Source of the DNA: Streptomyces guryensis | GTDB lineage: Bacteria; Actinomycetota; Actinomycetes; Streptomycetales; Streptomycetaceae | Reading direction: 5' to 3' | DNA: 64,000 nucleotides | Assembly (NCBI RefSeq): GCF_021261325.1 | Contig: NZ_JAJSBI010000025.1 | Span: forward strand, 62,001-126,000 | Part shown: in pieces, positions 38,418 through 46,840 of the stretch | Layout: the number at the start of each line of letters is the position of its first letter | Numbering within the stretch: the first letter of the stretch is position 1 | The notes under the pieces: generated by a model | The model's input: the letters and a program-made list of their open reading frames with translations, nothing else | What the model was told of the DNA's origin: nothing | Database searches by the model: none | Made by a program: the position numbers and the translations under genes

Positions 38418-39869
38418 TCACTTCACACCGAGAATCTGTTCAACGGGGTCAATCGCGAAGTACACCAGGAACAGAGCCGACACACCCCACAACAACCAGT
38501 GCACCTCCTTGGCCTTGCCCAACACCGCCTTGATGAGGACGTAGGCCAGGAACCCCGCCCCGATACCGTCGGTGATCGAGTAAGTGAACGGCATCGCGGC
38601 GATGGTCAGAAACGCCGGGATCGCGATCTCGTACTTGTCCCAGTCGATGTGCTTGACATGGGTCATCATCAAGAAGCCCACCGCGATCAACGCAGGCGCA
38701 GCCGCCTGCAGCGGCACGATCGTCAGCAACGGCGTAAGGAACAGCGCGAGCCCGAACATCCCACCGGTGATCAGGTTCGCGAAGCCGGTGCGCGCTCCCT
38801 CACCCACACCGGCCGCCGACTCGATGTACGCGGTGTTGGAGGAGGCGGACCCCAGGCCGCCGGCCACCGCCGCCGCGCCGTCGATGAACAGCACGCGGCC
38901 GATCCCCGGCACCTGCCCCTGCTCGTCGAGCAGCCCGGCCTCCGCGCTGATGCCGACGATGGTGCCCATGGCATCGAAGAAGTCCGACAGGATCAGGGTG
39001 AAGACCAGCAGGACGGCGGTGAGGAAGCCGGCCTTGGCGAATCCGCCGAACAGGCTGAAGTGACCGACGAGCCCGAAGTCGGGAGTGGCGACGATCTTGT
39101 CCGGCAGGTGCGGGGTGGTCAGGCCCCAGCTCTTGATGTCCGCCACCGCGTCGATGATGATCGCGACGATCGTCATGGTCACGATGCTGATCAGGATCGC
39201 GCCCTTCACCTTGCGCGCGAGCAGCGCGATGGTGAGCAGGACGCCGAGACAGAAGACGAGGACGGGCCAGCCGGTCAGTCGGCCCACGGCCCCCAACTGC
39301 ACCGGCACGGTGGTCTGCGCCGCGTCCGGGATCCGGCTGACGAACCCCGCGTCGACGAAGCCGATGAAGGCGATGAACAGGCCGATACCGACGCCGATCG
39401 CCTGCTTGAGCTGCTGCGGAATGGCGTTCATGATCGCCTCGCGCAGTCCGGTGAGGACCAGGACGCAGATCAGGATGCCTTCGAGGACGACGAGGCCCAT
39501 CGCGTCGGACCAGCTCATGAGCGGGGCGAGCTGGAAGGCGACGACGGCGTTGAGGCCGAGGCCCGCGGCGATGGCGAGCGGGAGGTTGCCGCCGACGCCC
39601 ATGATGATCGTCATCACACACGCCACCAGGGCGGTGGAGGTGACGAGTTGGCCCGTGTCGAGGCTGTGGCCGAACTTGTCCTTCGCGCTGCCGAGAATGA
39701 TGGGATTCAGGACAAGAATGTAGGCCATCGTGAAGAACGTGGCGAAGCCGCCGCGTATCTCCCGGCCGAAGGTGGATCCCCGCTCGGAGATCCTGAAGAA
39801 CCGGTCGAGGCCGTTCGCCGCTGGTGGCGCCGTACTTGGCCGGTCGGCCGTCTTCTTGGTATCGGACAT
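38418..39869 (-). CDS. NCS2/AzgA-family purine (guanine/hypoxanthine) permease
   Basis: 483 residues with about 12-14 membrane segments. The motifs TFFTMAYILVLNP and GLGLNAVVAFQ at the N-terminus, QAIGVGIGLFIAFIGF, and the central substrate-binding DFFDAMGTIVGISAEAGLLDE are typical of AzgA-like permeases, which import guanine, hypoxanthine or adenine with protons. The ATG has GGAGC a few bases upstream; 235 bp lie between it and the sigma factor gene on the other strand. Confidence 0.92.
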   Translation of the reverse strand: MSDTKKTADRPSTAPPAANGLDRFFRISERGSTFGREIRGGFATFFTMAYILVLNPIILGSAKDKFGHSLDTGQLVTSTALVACVMTIIMGVGGNLPLAIAAGLGLNAVVAFQLAPLMSWSDAMGLVVLEGILICVLVLTGLREAIMNAIPQQLKQAIGVGIGLFIAFIGFVDAGFVSRIPDAAQTTVPVQLGAVGRLTGWPVLVFCLGVLLTIALLARKVKGAILISIVTMTIVAIIIDAVADIKSWGLTTPHLPDKIVATPDFGLVGHFSLFGGFAKAGFLTAVLLVFTLILSDFFDAMGTIVGISAEAGLLDEQGQVPGIGRVLFIDGAAAVAGGLGSASSNTAYIESAAGVGEGARTGFANLITGGMFGLALFLTPLLTIVPLQAAAPALIAVGFLMMTHVKHIDWDKYEIAIPAFLTIAAMPFTYSITDGIGAGFLAYVLIKAVLGKAKEVHWLLWGVSALFLVYFAIDPVEQILGVK

Positions 39870-40082
39870 GGCGGGTGCTCCTAGGTGCCTGATGGATCAG
39901 TGTGCGGATGCTGGCTGGATTGTTCCCGCGGTGAACCCGTTTCAGGTTTTCTCCGTGTTACGGAATCGGTCGGCCCGCCAGGCTGTGTTCGAGGCACCGT
40001 ACAGATTCGAAGCCCCGTACGAACCAGGCGGTTTGATCACTGCTACGCTTCCGGATCTCGTCCGGGCCTCCTCCGGATGATC

Positions 40083-40108
40083 ACATGTCTCACATGTCAT
40101 CTACATGT
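40083..40108. promoter_or_regulatory. Three ACATGT palindromes upstream of the sigma-factor gene
   Basis: ACATGT occurs at 40083, 40092 and 40103, the last overlapping a possible alternative ATG. The spacing of 9 and 11 bp is close to one helical turn, so a protein could bind along one face. The rest of the 39870-40128 gap shows TCCGGA-containing inverted repeats and no gene. Confidence 0.5.
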
Positions 40109-40128
40109 CACGCACAGAGAGGTCGCCC

Positions 40129-40695
40129 GTGGGCACTGTCGTCGACGATGCAGCCTCCGTGGAGTTTCATGCCTTCTTCGAGCGGCACTACGCCGAACTG
40201 TCCCGGTTCGCCCATCTGCTGACCGGCGAGGCGGACGCCGCCGACGATCTGGCCGCCGACGCGCTGCTCGCCCTGTGGCACCGCTGGGACCGGGTGCGCG
40301 CCGCGGACCACCCGGCCGCCTACGCCCGCGGAGTCGTCGCCAACCTGGCCCGCACCCGGATCCGGAGCGCCGTGCGCGAGCGCCGGCGGATCTCGCTGTT
40401 CTGGTCGCAGCGCGAGGAGAAGACCGAGAATCCCGACATAGCAGGTGTTGTCGATGTCCAGGGGGCGCTGCGCAGGCTGCCGTTCAGGAAACGGGCGTGT
40501 GTGGTGCTCCGGCACGCGTTCGACCTGTCGGAGAAGGACACCGCTCTCGCTCTGGGTGTTTCCGTCGGTACGGTTAAGTCCCAGACGTCCAAGGGGATGG
40601 CCGAACTGCAGCGGATCCTCGGTTCCCAGGGCGTGTCACAGAAGGTGCACGCGGCGATCGCGCGTGGCGGCGAGACCGGAGGAACGGACCGATGA
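40129..40695 (+). CDS. ECF-like RNA polymerase sigma factor (SigE family)
   Basis: 188 residues. Region 2 is at about 10-80 (FERHYAELSRFAHLLTGEADAADDLAADALLALW) and region 4 at about 120-170 with a helix-turn-helix DLSEKDTALALGVSVGTVKSQTSKGM. Both are of the SigE-type ECF group typical of Streptomyces. GTG 40129 is preferred because AGAGAGG stands seven bases upstream; an ATG at 40105 would place the ACATGT repeat inside the gene. Its stop overlaps the next gene (ATGA), the usual sigma/partner arrangement. Confidence 0.9.
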   Translation: MGTVVDDAASVEFHAFFERHYAELSRFAHLLTGEADAADDLAADALLALWHRWDRVRAADHPAAYARGVVANLARTRIRSAVRERRRISLFWSQREEKTENPDIAGVVDVQGALRRLPFRKRACVVLRHAFDLSEKDTALALGVSVGTVKSQTSKGMAELQRILGSQGVSQKVHAAIARGGETGGTDR

Positions 40696-41519
40696 GGCAG
40701 CAGGACGTGCACGACGAGCTGCGCGCCCGGCTGCACGAGACGGCCGAGGCCCACGAGCCGGACCGGGCCAGGATCCTGGCGCGGATCGAGCGGGGCATGA
40801 GCGAGCACGGCCGCACCGACCACCGCGCGACTCGTCCGCGGGTGTGGGGCTGGGCCCGGGTGGTGAGTGCGACGGCCGCGGTCGCCGGCATGCTCGCGGT
40901 CGGCGGTTACGCGGTGGCGTCCGCGGTGAAGGACGACACTCCCCCGCAGCAGCAGACGGTCTCGGTCTCCCCGACGCCCACGCCCTCGCCCGATGCGACG
41001 AGCCGCGCGCCCCTCCCGCCGGTGGACCGGATGCCGAGCACCCCACGGCAGTCCCACAAGCCGAGCAGCACCCCCTCCGTGAAGCCCTCCGCCCCCATGC
41101 TGCCGCCCGCCGCCGGCGAGAGCGACGGTCCGCTGTGGTCGGACGGCTCCGTGGACCCGCACAGCAACGACTTCTGGGCGCAGAGCGACATCACGTTCAA
41201 GACGAGCGAGCAACTCACGGCTCTGACCGTGCAGTTGAAGGTCGCCCAGACCGGCGGGGTCAGCTCGTCCGGTGCCTGGCGTTCGCTGCCCGAGCAGGAC
41301 TTCGACCTCACGGTCGGCGAGCAGAACGGCTTCCTCGTCTACACCTGGACGCTCAAGGCGGGCCGTACGGTCCCCAAGGGCGAGTGGGTGTTCGCCGGGC
41401 AGTACAACCACACGCGCGGCGGCCGGAACGCGAAGGGCGACACCTACGCGCTCACGGCCACGGCGGACGGCACGCAGCGCGCGGTGGGCGGCGACTTCGC
41501 GGCCCACACCAACGGCTAG
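40692..41519 (+). CDS. Single-pass membrane protein, probable partner of the sigma factor
   Basis: 275 residues. A charged cytoplasmic N-terminus (about 1-50) is followed by one membrane segment (about 55-75), a long Pro/Ser/Thr-rich extracellular linker (85-145) and a C-terminal beta-rich domain (GPLWSDGSVDPHSNDFWAQ... onward). No zinc-binding ZAS motif is visible, so it is not a classical anti-sigma factor, but the translational coupling to the sigma gene suggests a sensing or anti-sigma-like role. The outer domain is one I do not recognise. Confidence 0.82.
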   Translation: MRQQDVHDELRARLHETAEAHEPDRARILARIERGMSEHGRTDHRATRPRVWGWARVVSATAAVAGMLAVGGYAVASAVKDDTPPQQQTVSVSPTPTPSPDATSRAPLPPVDRMPSTPRQSHKPSSTPSVKPSAPMLPPAAGESDGPLWSDGSVDPHSNDFWAQSDITFKTSEQLTALTVQLKVAQTGGVSSSGAWRSLPEQDFDLTVGEQNGFLVYTWTLKAGRTVPKGEWVFAGQYNHTRGGRNAKGDTYALTATADGTQRAVGGDFAAHTNG

Positions 41520-41555
41520 GGCGACTCGTGACAACGTCCTGCCCGCAGACCTCGC

Positions 41556-41639
41556 GCAAAAAATCTTGAACAGGGCGGCAACCTGTTCCTCGGCGGCGGC
41601 AACCAGGCAGCACAGGACTTCCTCTTCACCTGCAGCTGA
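41556..41639 (+). pseudogene. Gene remnant: C-terminal coding fragment of an unknown secreted protein
   Basis: One frame of this otherwise gene-free gap encodes ...LEQGGNLFLGGGNQAAQDFL followed by FTCS and TGA, with nearly all codons ending in C or G, as in real Streptomyces genes, whereas the preceding sequence is disturbed (stop in frame at 41529, a run of six A at 41558-41563). There is no start. It looks like the end of a gene whose front was lost, at the junction where the pectin genes begin. Confidence 0.45.
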
Positions 41640-41671
41640 GTGAACATTCAAGTACGACGGGATTTCGCCCC

Positions 41672-43354
41672 TTGAGCACGCACAAGAGACACCTCACCCG
41701 CCGCCGGGTGCTCGGGGCCTCCGCGATCGGCGTCGCCGCCACCGGCGCCGCCGTAGCGGGAGGCGCCGGTCTGCTGTCGTCCGCGTCCGCCGCGGCCTTC
41801 GGTTACAAGGACGACGGCAGGAACTACGTCGTCGACACCGGGGCCGCCCTCATCTTCAAGGTCTCCAAGACGACCGGCGACCTCACGTCTTTGGTCTACA
41901 AGGGCAAGGAGTACGAGGGCTACGGCGGCAAGCACTCGCACGTCGAGTCGGGGCTCGGGGCCTCCACCGTCACCATCAAGCAGGCGGGCCAGACGATCCT
42001 GATCAAGGTCGTGCACGGCGCGATCACCCAGTGGTACGCGGCCCGCAGCGGCCAGAACAACGTCTATCTGTGGACGGACAAGAAGGACGCCTCCTTCACC
42101 GCGACCCGCTACATCGTCCGCCTCAAGCCTGGCGTGTTCCCCAACACGGGCTCCGACGCCTGGGACTCGGCCACGGACAAGATCATCGAGGCCGGTGACG
42201 TCTGGCGGCATCCGGACGGCACGACCCACTCCAAGCACTACTCGGGCAAGCGCACCATCGACTACGACCACGTCGGCTTCACCACCGGCTCGGTCGGTCT
42301 CTGGATGGTCCGCTCCAACCACGAGAAGGCCTCCGGCGGCCCCTTCTACCGCTCGCTGCTGCGGCACTCGAACGACGGCGGGGCGGGCCTGTACGAGATC
42401 CTGCACTACAACGAGGCCCAGACGGAGGCGGAACGTTTCGGCCTCCAGGGCCCCTACGTCATCGCCCTCACCGACGGCGGCGCCCCCTCCTCCTCGCTCT
42501 TCCAGGCGAAGCTCGACACCTCCTGGGTGGACGGGCTCGGCATCACCGGCTGGGTCGGAAAGGCGGGCCGCGGAAAGGTGGCGGGCGTCGGCCTGAAGGG
42601 CATGGACGCCAAGTACCCCTACACCGTGGGCTTCGCCAACACGGACGCGCAGTACTGGGCTAAGGCCGCGGCCGGCACCGGCGCCTTCTCCTGCAAGGGG
42701 ATGCTCCCGGGGACGTACACGCTGGCCGTCTACAAGGGCGAACTCGCCGTCCACACCGGGTCGGTGAAGGTGACGGCGGGCGGTACGACGTCCCTGCACA
42801 CGTTGAGCATCACAGGTGACCCGTCCGCCGCCTCGGCCCTCTGGCGGCTCGGCGACTGGGACGGCACGCCCGGCGAGTTCAAGAACGCCAGGCTGATGAC
42901 GTACGCGCATCCCTCCGACGGCCGCGCGGCCAAGTGGACCGGCAACGTCACCATCGGTGGCGGCGGCGAGGCCGCGTCCTTCCCGGCGTACATGTGGAAG
43001 GACGTCAACGACGGCATCCTGGTCCACTTCAAGCTGACCAGGGCGCAGGCCGCGGTCGCGCACACGCTGCGGGTCGGGGTGACGGACGCGTTCGCAGGCG
43101 GGCGGCCCAGGGTGGCCGTGAACGACTGGGTCTCCGCCATTCCCACAGCACCCACACAGCCCTCGACTCGTTCTCTCACCACGGGTTCGTACCGTGGAAA
43201 CAACCACACCTTCACTTTCAACGTCCCTAACAGTGCGTGGAAGACGGACACCTCCCAGTACAACGTACTGAAGATCAACATCGTGAGCGGTTCGGGCGGC
43301 ACGGCCTATCTCAGCGCCGGCACGTCGTTCGACTGCCTGGACCTGCTGACCTGA
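41672..43354 (+). CDS. Rhamnogalacturonan endolyase, polysaccharide lyase family 4-like
   Basis: 560 residues, secreted. A twin-arginine-type signal (TRRRVLGASA, residues 9-18) and cleavage near SSASAAA precede a PL4-like catalytic domain (about 42-320, YKDDGRNYVVDTGAALIFKVSK, the KHYSGKRTIDYDHVGF region with candidate catalytic Lys/His), a small fibronectin-III-like part, and a C-terminal CBM-like jelly roll (about 385-560). PL4 enzymes cleave the rhamnose-galacturonate backbone of rhamnogalacturonan I by beta-elimination. The start is TTG 41672, as no ATG or GTG gives the Tat signal. It opens the pectin gene region. Confidence 0.87.
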   Translation: MSTHKRHLTRRRVLGASAIGVAATGAAVAGGAGLLSSASAAAFGYKDDGRNYVVDTGAALIFKVSKTTGDLTSLVYKGKEYEGYGGKHSHVESGLGASTVTIKQAGQTILIKVVHGAITQWYAARSGQNNVYLWTDKKDASFTATRYIVRLKPGVFPNTGSDAWDSATDKIIEAGDVWRHPDGTTHSKHYSGKRTIDYDHVGFTTGSVGLWMVRSNHEKASGGPFYRSLLRHSNDGGAGLYEILHYNEAQTEAERFGLQGPYVIALTDGGAPSSSLFQAKLDTSWVDGLGITGWVGKAGRGKVAGVGLKGMDAKYPYTVGFANTDAQYWAKAAAGTGAFSCKGMLPGTYTLAVYKGELAVHTGSVKVTAGGTTSLHTLSITGDPSAASALWRLGDWDGTPGEFKNARLMTYAHPSDGRAAKWTGNVTIGGGGEAASFPAYMWKDVNDGILVHFKLTRAQAAVAHTLRVGVTDAFAGGRPRVAVNDWVSAIPTAPTQPSTRSLTTGSYRGNNHTFTFNVPNSAWKTDTSQYNVLKINIVSGSGGTAYLSAGTSFDCLDLLT

Positions 43355-43375
43355 GCCCCCCTCGGTCAGCAGAAG

Positions 43376-43411
43376 AAGCGCCCCCGCCGGTGACGACCGG
43401 CGGGGGCGCTT
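43376..43411. terminator. Perfect hairpin terminator after the PL4 gene
   Basis: AAGCGCCCCCGCCGGT (43376-43391) and its reverse complement (43396-43411) make a 16-bp perfect stem with a GACG loop, 22 bp after the stop codon. Confidence 0.85.
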
Positions 43412-43421
43412 TGCGCCCTGT

Positions 43422-43474
43422 AGGGGCGCGGGGCTGTATCGATATGCGGCTCCGCCGCGCGGACGCGACCAGCC
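43422..43474. repeat. Second copy of the 53-bp intergenic repeat
   Basis: It matches 17393-17445 at 51 of 53 positions. As there, it follows a GCGCCC-TGTA-GGGGCGC hairpin and lies after a gene end. Confidence 0.8.
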
Positions 43475-43529
43475 GTGAAACCCAGTCGCCGCCGTGGCCG
43501 GAAGAGGTTGCCGCGCCCTCTCGAAAACC

Positions 43530-43544
43530 AGCGAAACTTTCGCT
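43530..43544. promoter_or_regulatory. AGCGAAA-C-TTTCGCT palindrome upstream of the secreted GH43 gene
   Basis: A perfect 15-bp palindrome. The CGAAA...TTTCG core is a known sort of repressor site in front of Streptomyces xylanase and arabinofuranosidase genes. It lies just upstream of a candidate promoter, TTGACG (43568-43573) and GACACT (43591-43596) spaced by 17 bp, and about 105 bp before the ATG at 43649. Confidence 0.65.
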
Positions 43545-43567
43545 GACTCCCGTCCCCCGCTCACCTG

Positions 43568-43596
43568 TTGACGTGCCGTTTACCACTGATGACACT
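43568..43596 (+). promoter_or_regulatory. Candidate promoter of the secreted GH43 gene
   Basis: TTGACG and GACACT with 17-bp spacing, downstream of the palindrome at 43530. The -35 match is good, the -10 match moderate. Confidence 0.5.
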
Positions 43597-43648
43597 CCGA
43601 GGGCGCCGCATCTCCAACAGAAACCCCCACACTCCGACAGGACTGCCC

Positions 43649-44710
43649 ATGCGCCCCAGAGTCGTGCTCGTCGCCTGCCTCGCTCTCCTCCTCGGCCTGT
43701 TCACCGCGCCGCCCAGCACCGCGCACTCAGGAGCCCCACCCGTGAAGCACCCCAGGTACGCCGGTTATCTCTTCGCCTACTTCACCGGCGAGGGCACCGC
43801 GGACGGCGAGCAGATCCGCTACGCCCTCAGCCGCGGCAACGACCCGCTGCACTGGCGCGAGCTGAACCAGGGCAAGCCGGTCCTGACGTCGACGATCGGC
43901 GAGAAGGGCCTGCGCGACCCGTTCGTGATGCGCTCCCCCAAGGGCGACAAGTTCTACCTCATCGCCACCGACCTGCGGATGTACCAGAACAGCAGCGGCA
44001 GTTGGGACTACGTCCAGCGGCACGGCAGCAAGTCGATCATGATCTGGGACTCCACCGACCTGGTCCACTGGACCAACCAGCGCCTGGTCAAGGTGGCCCC
44101 CGACAACGCGGGCAACACCTGGGCCCCGGAGGCGTACTGGGACGACGCGCTGCATGAATACGTGGTCTTCTGGGCGTCGAAGCTGTACGCCGCCGACGAC
44201 CCCGACCACACGGGGTCGACGTACAACAAGATGCTGTACGCGACGACCAAGGACTTCCGCACCTTCAGCAAGGCGAAGGTCTGGGACGACCCGGGCTACT
44301 CGGTGATCGACTCGACCGTCGTGAAGTACCAGGGCACCTACTACCGCTACACCAAGGACGAGCGCGACCCGTCCTCCAGCTCCCCGTGCTCGAAGTTCAT
44401 CACCGGCGAGAAGTCGAAGACCCTCACGTCGACCAGGTACGACTTCGTCTCCGACTGCATCGGCAGCGGCTCGATCGACCGCGGCGAGGGGCCCACGGTC
44501 TTCAAGTCCAACACCGAGAAGAAGTGGTACCTCTTCATCGACGAGTACGGCGAGCGCGGCTACGTCCCCTTCGAGACCACCGACCTGGACTCCGGCAAGT
44601 GGACGATGTCCGCGGACTACCAGCTGCCGGCCAGCCCGCGGCACGGAACCGTGATGCCGGTGACGCGGGCCGAGTACGACCGGCTGCTGGCCGCGTATCC
44701 CGCCGCCTGA
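43649..44710 (+). CDS. Secreted glycoside hydrolase family 43-like protein
   Basis: 353 residues. A signal peptide (RVVLVACLALLLGLF..., cleavage near STAHS, about 28) is followed by a five-bladed propeller pattern: YLFAYFTGEGTADGEQIRYA, the catalytic-base-like Asp in GEKGLRDPFVM, and the WAPEAYWDD Glu region, then DRGEGPTVFKSNTEKKWYLF with the candidate acid. GH43-type enzymes remove arabinose or xylose side chains, common on pectin and xylan. The start ATG 43649 gives a clean signal peptide. It is controlled perhaps by the palindrome upstream and converges on the HAD phosphatase gene. Confidence 0.85.
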   Translation: MRPRVVLVACLALLLGLFTAPPSTAHSGAPPVKHPRYAGYLFAYFTGEGTADGEQIRYALSRGNDPLHWRELNQGKPVLTSTIGEKGLRDPFVMRSPKGDKFYLIATDLRMYQNSSGSWDYVQRHGSKSIMIWDSTDLVHWTNQRLVKVAPDNAGNTWAPEAYWDDALHEYVVFWASKLYAADDPDHTGSTYNKMLYATTKDFRTFSKAKVWDDPGYSVIDSTVVKYQGTYYRYTKDERDPSSSSPCSKFITGEKSKTLTSTRYDFVSDCIGSGSIDRGEGPTVFKSNTEKKWYLFIDEYGERGYVPFETTDLDSGKWTMSADYQLPASPRHGTVMPVTRAEYDRLLAAYPAA

Positions 44711-44738
44711 ACGACGGGACACGGGATCCTCGTGCGGC

Positions 44739-45536
44739 TCAGCCGACGAAGTACGTCGGGTTCGGCAGCTTGTACGTGCGGTCGGCGTAGCCGCCGTCCA
44801 GGTCCGAGTACTGGTCGCCGAAGTTGGCGACGATCTCGTACCCGAGGTCGTCCTCGATGTGCTTGCGGGTGCCGGACTTGTACTGCACGGTCGTGCAGGT
44901 CCAGGTGCCCGGCGTGGCGCAGGCGCTCAGGTAGGCCGGCGGGTTCGCCTTGTCCTTGAGGAACATGTGGTCGGCGTCGAGGTTCACATCGGCGCCGATC
45001 TTCTTCAGGTTCTCGACGGCTGCGGTGCGCTGCGCCTCGCTCAGACCCGAGTTGTAGAAGACCTCGACGCCCTTGGACTCGGCGTACCGGACCAGCTCGG
45101 CGCTGCCGAACACGCCCGGGCGGTCGGCCTTGTTCACGTAGTCGGCCCAGGTGGTGCCGTTGTACGTGTAGTTGTACCGCTTCTCGTAGTCGAGGCTGAG
45201 CAGCAGCGTGTCGTCGATGTCGAACATGACCGCGGGCTTCTCGCCCCGGTGGTGCGCCTTGCGGGCGGCCTGGTTGATGTACTTCCGGGCGGCCGAGTCG
45301 AGCCGCGCCAGGTCCTTGGCATACGGGCTGTCCGAAGACGCCTGGTATACGCCGTTGGCGTCGGCGGTGGTGCCGTAGTAGGTGTCGATGTCCTTCACGA
45401 GGAGCCCGATGTTGTAGGGCTCGTGGGTGGAGTTGGCCGTGGACTGACCGGCCGTGGCCGCACCGGCGCCGTAGAGGACACCGCCGGTCAGGGCACACGC
45501 TGCGGCGATCGCCGCGATACGCAGTGGCTTATGCAT
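44739..45536 (-). CDS. Secreted HAD-superfamily acid phosphatase (class B/IIIB-like)
   Basis: 265 residues with a signal peptide (hydrophobic stretch about 7-25, cleavage after ATAGQ region). The HAD nucleophile motif is VMFDIDDTLLLSLDYEKRYN; the Asp-rich end includes ANFGDQYSDLDGGYAD, typical of class B/plant-type (subfamily IIIB) acid phosphatases. It should release phosphate from extracellular organic phosphates. Its location in the pectin gene region, on the same strand as PL9 and 119 bp from it, may be coincidental. Confidence 0.88.
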   Translation of the reverse strand: MHKPLRIAAIAAACALTGGVLYGAGAATAGQSTANSTHEPYNIGLLVKDIDTYYGTTADANGVYQASSDSPYAKDLARLDSAARKYINQAARKAHHRGEKPAVMFDIDDTLLLSLDYEKRYNYTYNGTTWADYVNKADRPGVFGSAELVRYAESKGVEVFYNSGLSEAQRTAAVENLKKIGADVNLDADHMFLKDKANPPAYLSACATPGTWTCTTVQYKSGTRKHIEDDLGYEIVANFGDQYSDLDGGYADRTYKLPNPTYFVG

Positions 45537-45655
45537 GACAGGTTTCTACGCGCGTCACCCCCGTGGGCGCGAGACCCGTTGCCTGATCGATACCTCTTCC
45601 GCAGGCAAAAAACGGGTCAAGCGCACTGGACGGGACGGTTCCGGATCGGTATCGC

Positions 45656-46768
45656 TCAGTTCATCGTCGCCCCGATCGTCGTGCTCCCCGTCGTCAGGAA
45701 CGTCGTCGCGGGCAGGGTGCCGCTGGAGCTGCGGGCGTTGTACGTCGTGGAGGCGTCCGTCGACCTGAAGGCCGGTGTCGAGATCCCGGAGTCCCAGTTG
45801 TTGCCGGACGAGGTGACCGAGGAACCCCTGGTGACCGAGCCGCTGCCGTTGCTCACGGCGAGGTTCTTGCCGAGTTTCGCCGAGCTGGTGGCGAAGTAGT
45901 AGCCCCACTTGGAGTTGGCGTAGGCGGTGGTGCGGTTGACGGTGATCGAGCCGGTGTTGGAGTTCTCGGTGAAGCCGTTGCCCGCGTTGCCCCAGGCGGC
46001 CGAGTTGTTGACGACATGGGCGACCGTCACGCCGTTGCCGCCGAGCTTGAAGCCGTTGCCGTTGCCCTCGAAGGCGGAGTCGCCCCAGCGGTTGACGCCG
46101 TTGCCGAAGGACCAGGTGTGCTCGATGGTGACGGGTGAGGAGAAGGACCAGAGGTCGATGCCGTCGTCCGAGTTGTTGTAGAGGCGCGCTCCGGTGACCA
46201 GGTTGCCGGTGCCGGAGCCGAACTTGATGGCGACGCCGTCCGCGTTCTGGCCGTGGTCGGCGGCGTCGTAGTTGCCGTAACTGTCCAGGTTCTTCACGGT
46301 GTTGTTGACCGTGCCGTCGCCGGTGAGCGTGAAGCCGGAGTCGCCACCGTTGATGGTCTTGATGTTGTTCCAGTTGGTGCCGGTGCAGGACTGGCAGACG
46401 ACGGCGCTGTCCGGGGAGTTCTGGAAGGTGATGTCGGAGACGTTCCAGTAGTCCGCGGTCAGCTTGAAGATCCAGGAGCCGGACGGGAGCGACGAGCCGT
46501 CGATCTTGACCGTCTCCGAGCCGTAGGCGGTGAGCGTGACCGGCGAGGAGGAGGTGCCGTTGGCCGTGGACTGCAGGGTGGCCGTCGGGTAGTAGGTGCC
46601 GCCGCGGACCTGGATGACCGTGCCTGCGGTGGCGTTCTTGATGGCGTTGGACAGGTCGGTCGAGTTGCTGACGACCACGGTCGCGGCCTGGGCCTGGGTG
46701 GGGAGGGCGGCGAGTCCGGCGCCCAGGGCCAGGGCGGCCGCGGTGGCGAGTGCGGTACGACGAGACAT
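45656..46768 (-). CDS. Pectate lyase, polysaccharide lyase family 9-like
   Basis: 370 residues. The signal peptide (MSRRTALATAAALALG..., cleavage near AQA-AT, about 29) precedes a right-handed parallel beta-helix. The PL9 features are SSSPVTLTAYGSETVKIDGS, calcium-binding HGQNADGVAIKFGSG and NNSDDGIDLW, and NGFKLGG holding the lysine that acts as catalytic base in PL9. It cleaves polygalacturonate by Ca-dependent beta-elimination. Start ATG 46768 has AAAGGA upstream. It is the last gene of the long minus-strand series. Confidence 0.88.
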   Translation of the reverse strand: MSRRTALATAAALALGAGLAALPTQAQAATVVVSNSTDLSNAIKNATAGTVIQVRGGTYYPTATLQSTANGTSSSPVTLTAYGSETVKIDGSSLPSGSWIFKLTADYWNVSDITFQNSPDSAVVCQSCTGTNWNNIKTINGGDSGFTLTGDGTVNNTVKNLDSYGNYDAADHGQNADGVAIKFGSGTGNLVTGARLYNNSDDGIDLWSFSSPVTIEHTWSFGNGVNRWGDSAFEGNGNGFKLGGNGVTVAHVVNNSAAWGNAGNGFTENSNTGSITVNRTTAYANSKWGYYFATSSAKLGKNLAVSNGSGSVTRGSSVTSSGNNWDSGISTPAFRSTDASTTYNARSSSGTLPATTFLTTGSTTIGATMN

Positions 46769-46782
46769 GGAGAGCGGTTCCT

Positions 46783-46830
46783 TTCTCGTGCGGGTTCTCG
46801 TGCGGGTTCTGGTGCGGGTTCTCGTGCGGG
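46783..46830. repeat. Four tandem copies of a 12-bp unit in the PL9 leader
   Basis: TTCTCGTGCGGG occurs at 46783, 46795, 46807 (one mismatch) and 46819, without a gap. It lies in the 89-bp gap between the esterase stop and the PL9 ATG, next to the ribosome-binding site of PL9. Confidence 0.9.
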
Positions 46831-46840
46831 TGGGGTGATG

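Noticed and set aside
45537..45655. Promoter TTGACC in the gap before the HAD phosphatase
   Set aside because: A fair -35 sequence is present but no acceptable -10 hexamer lies at the right distance.
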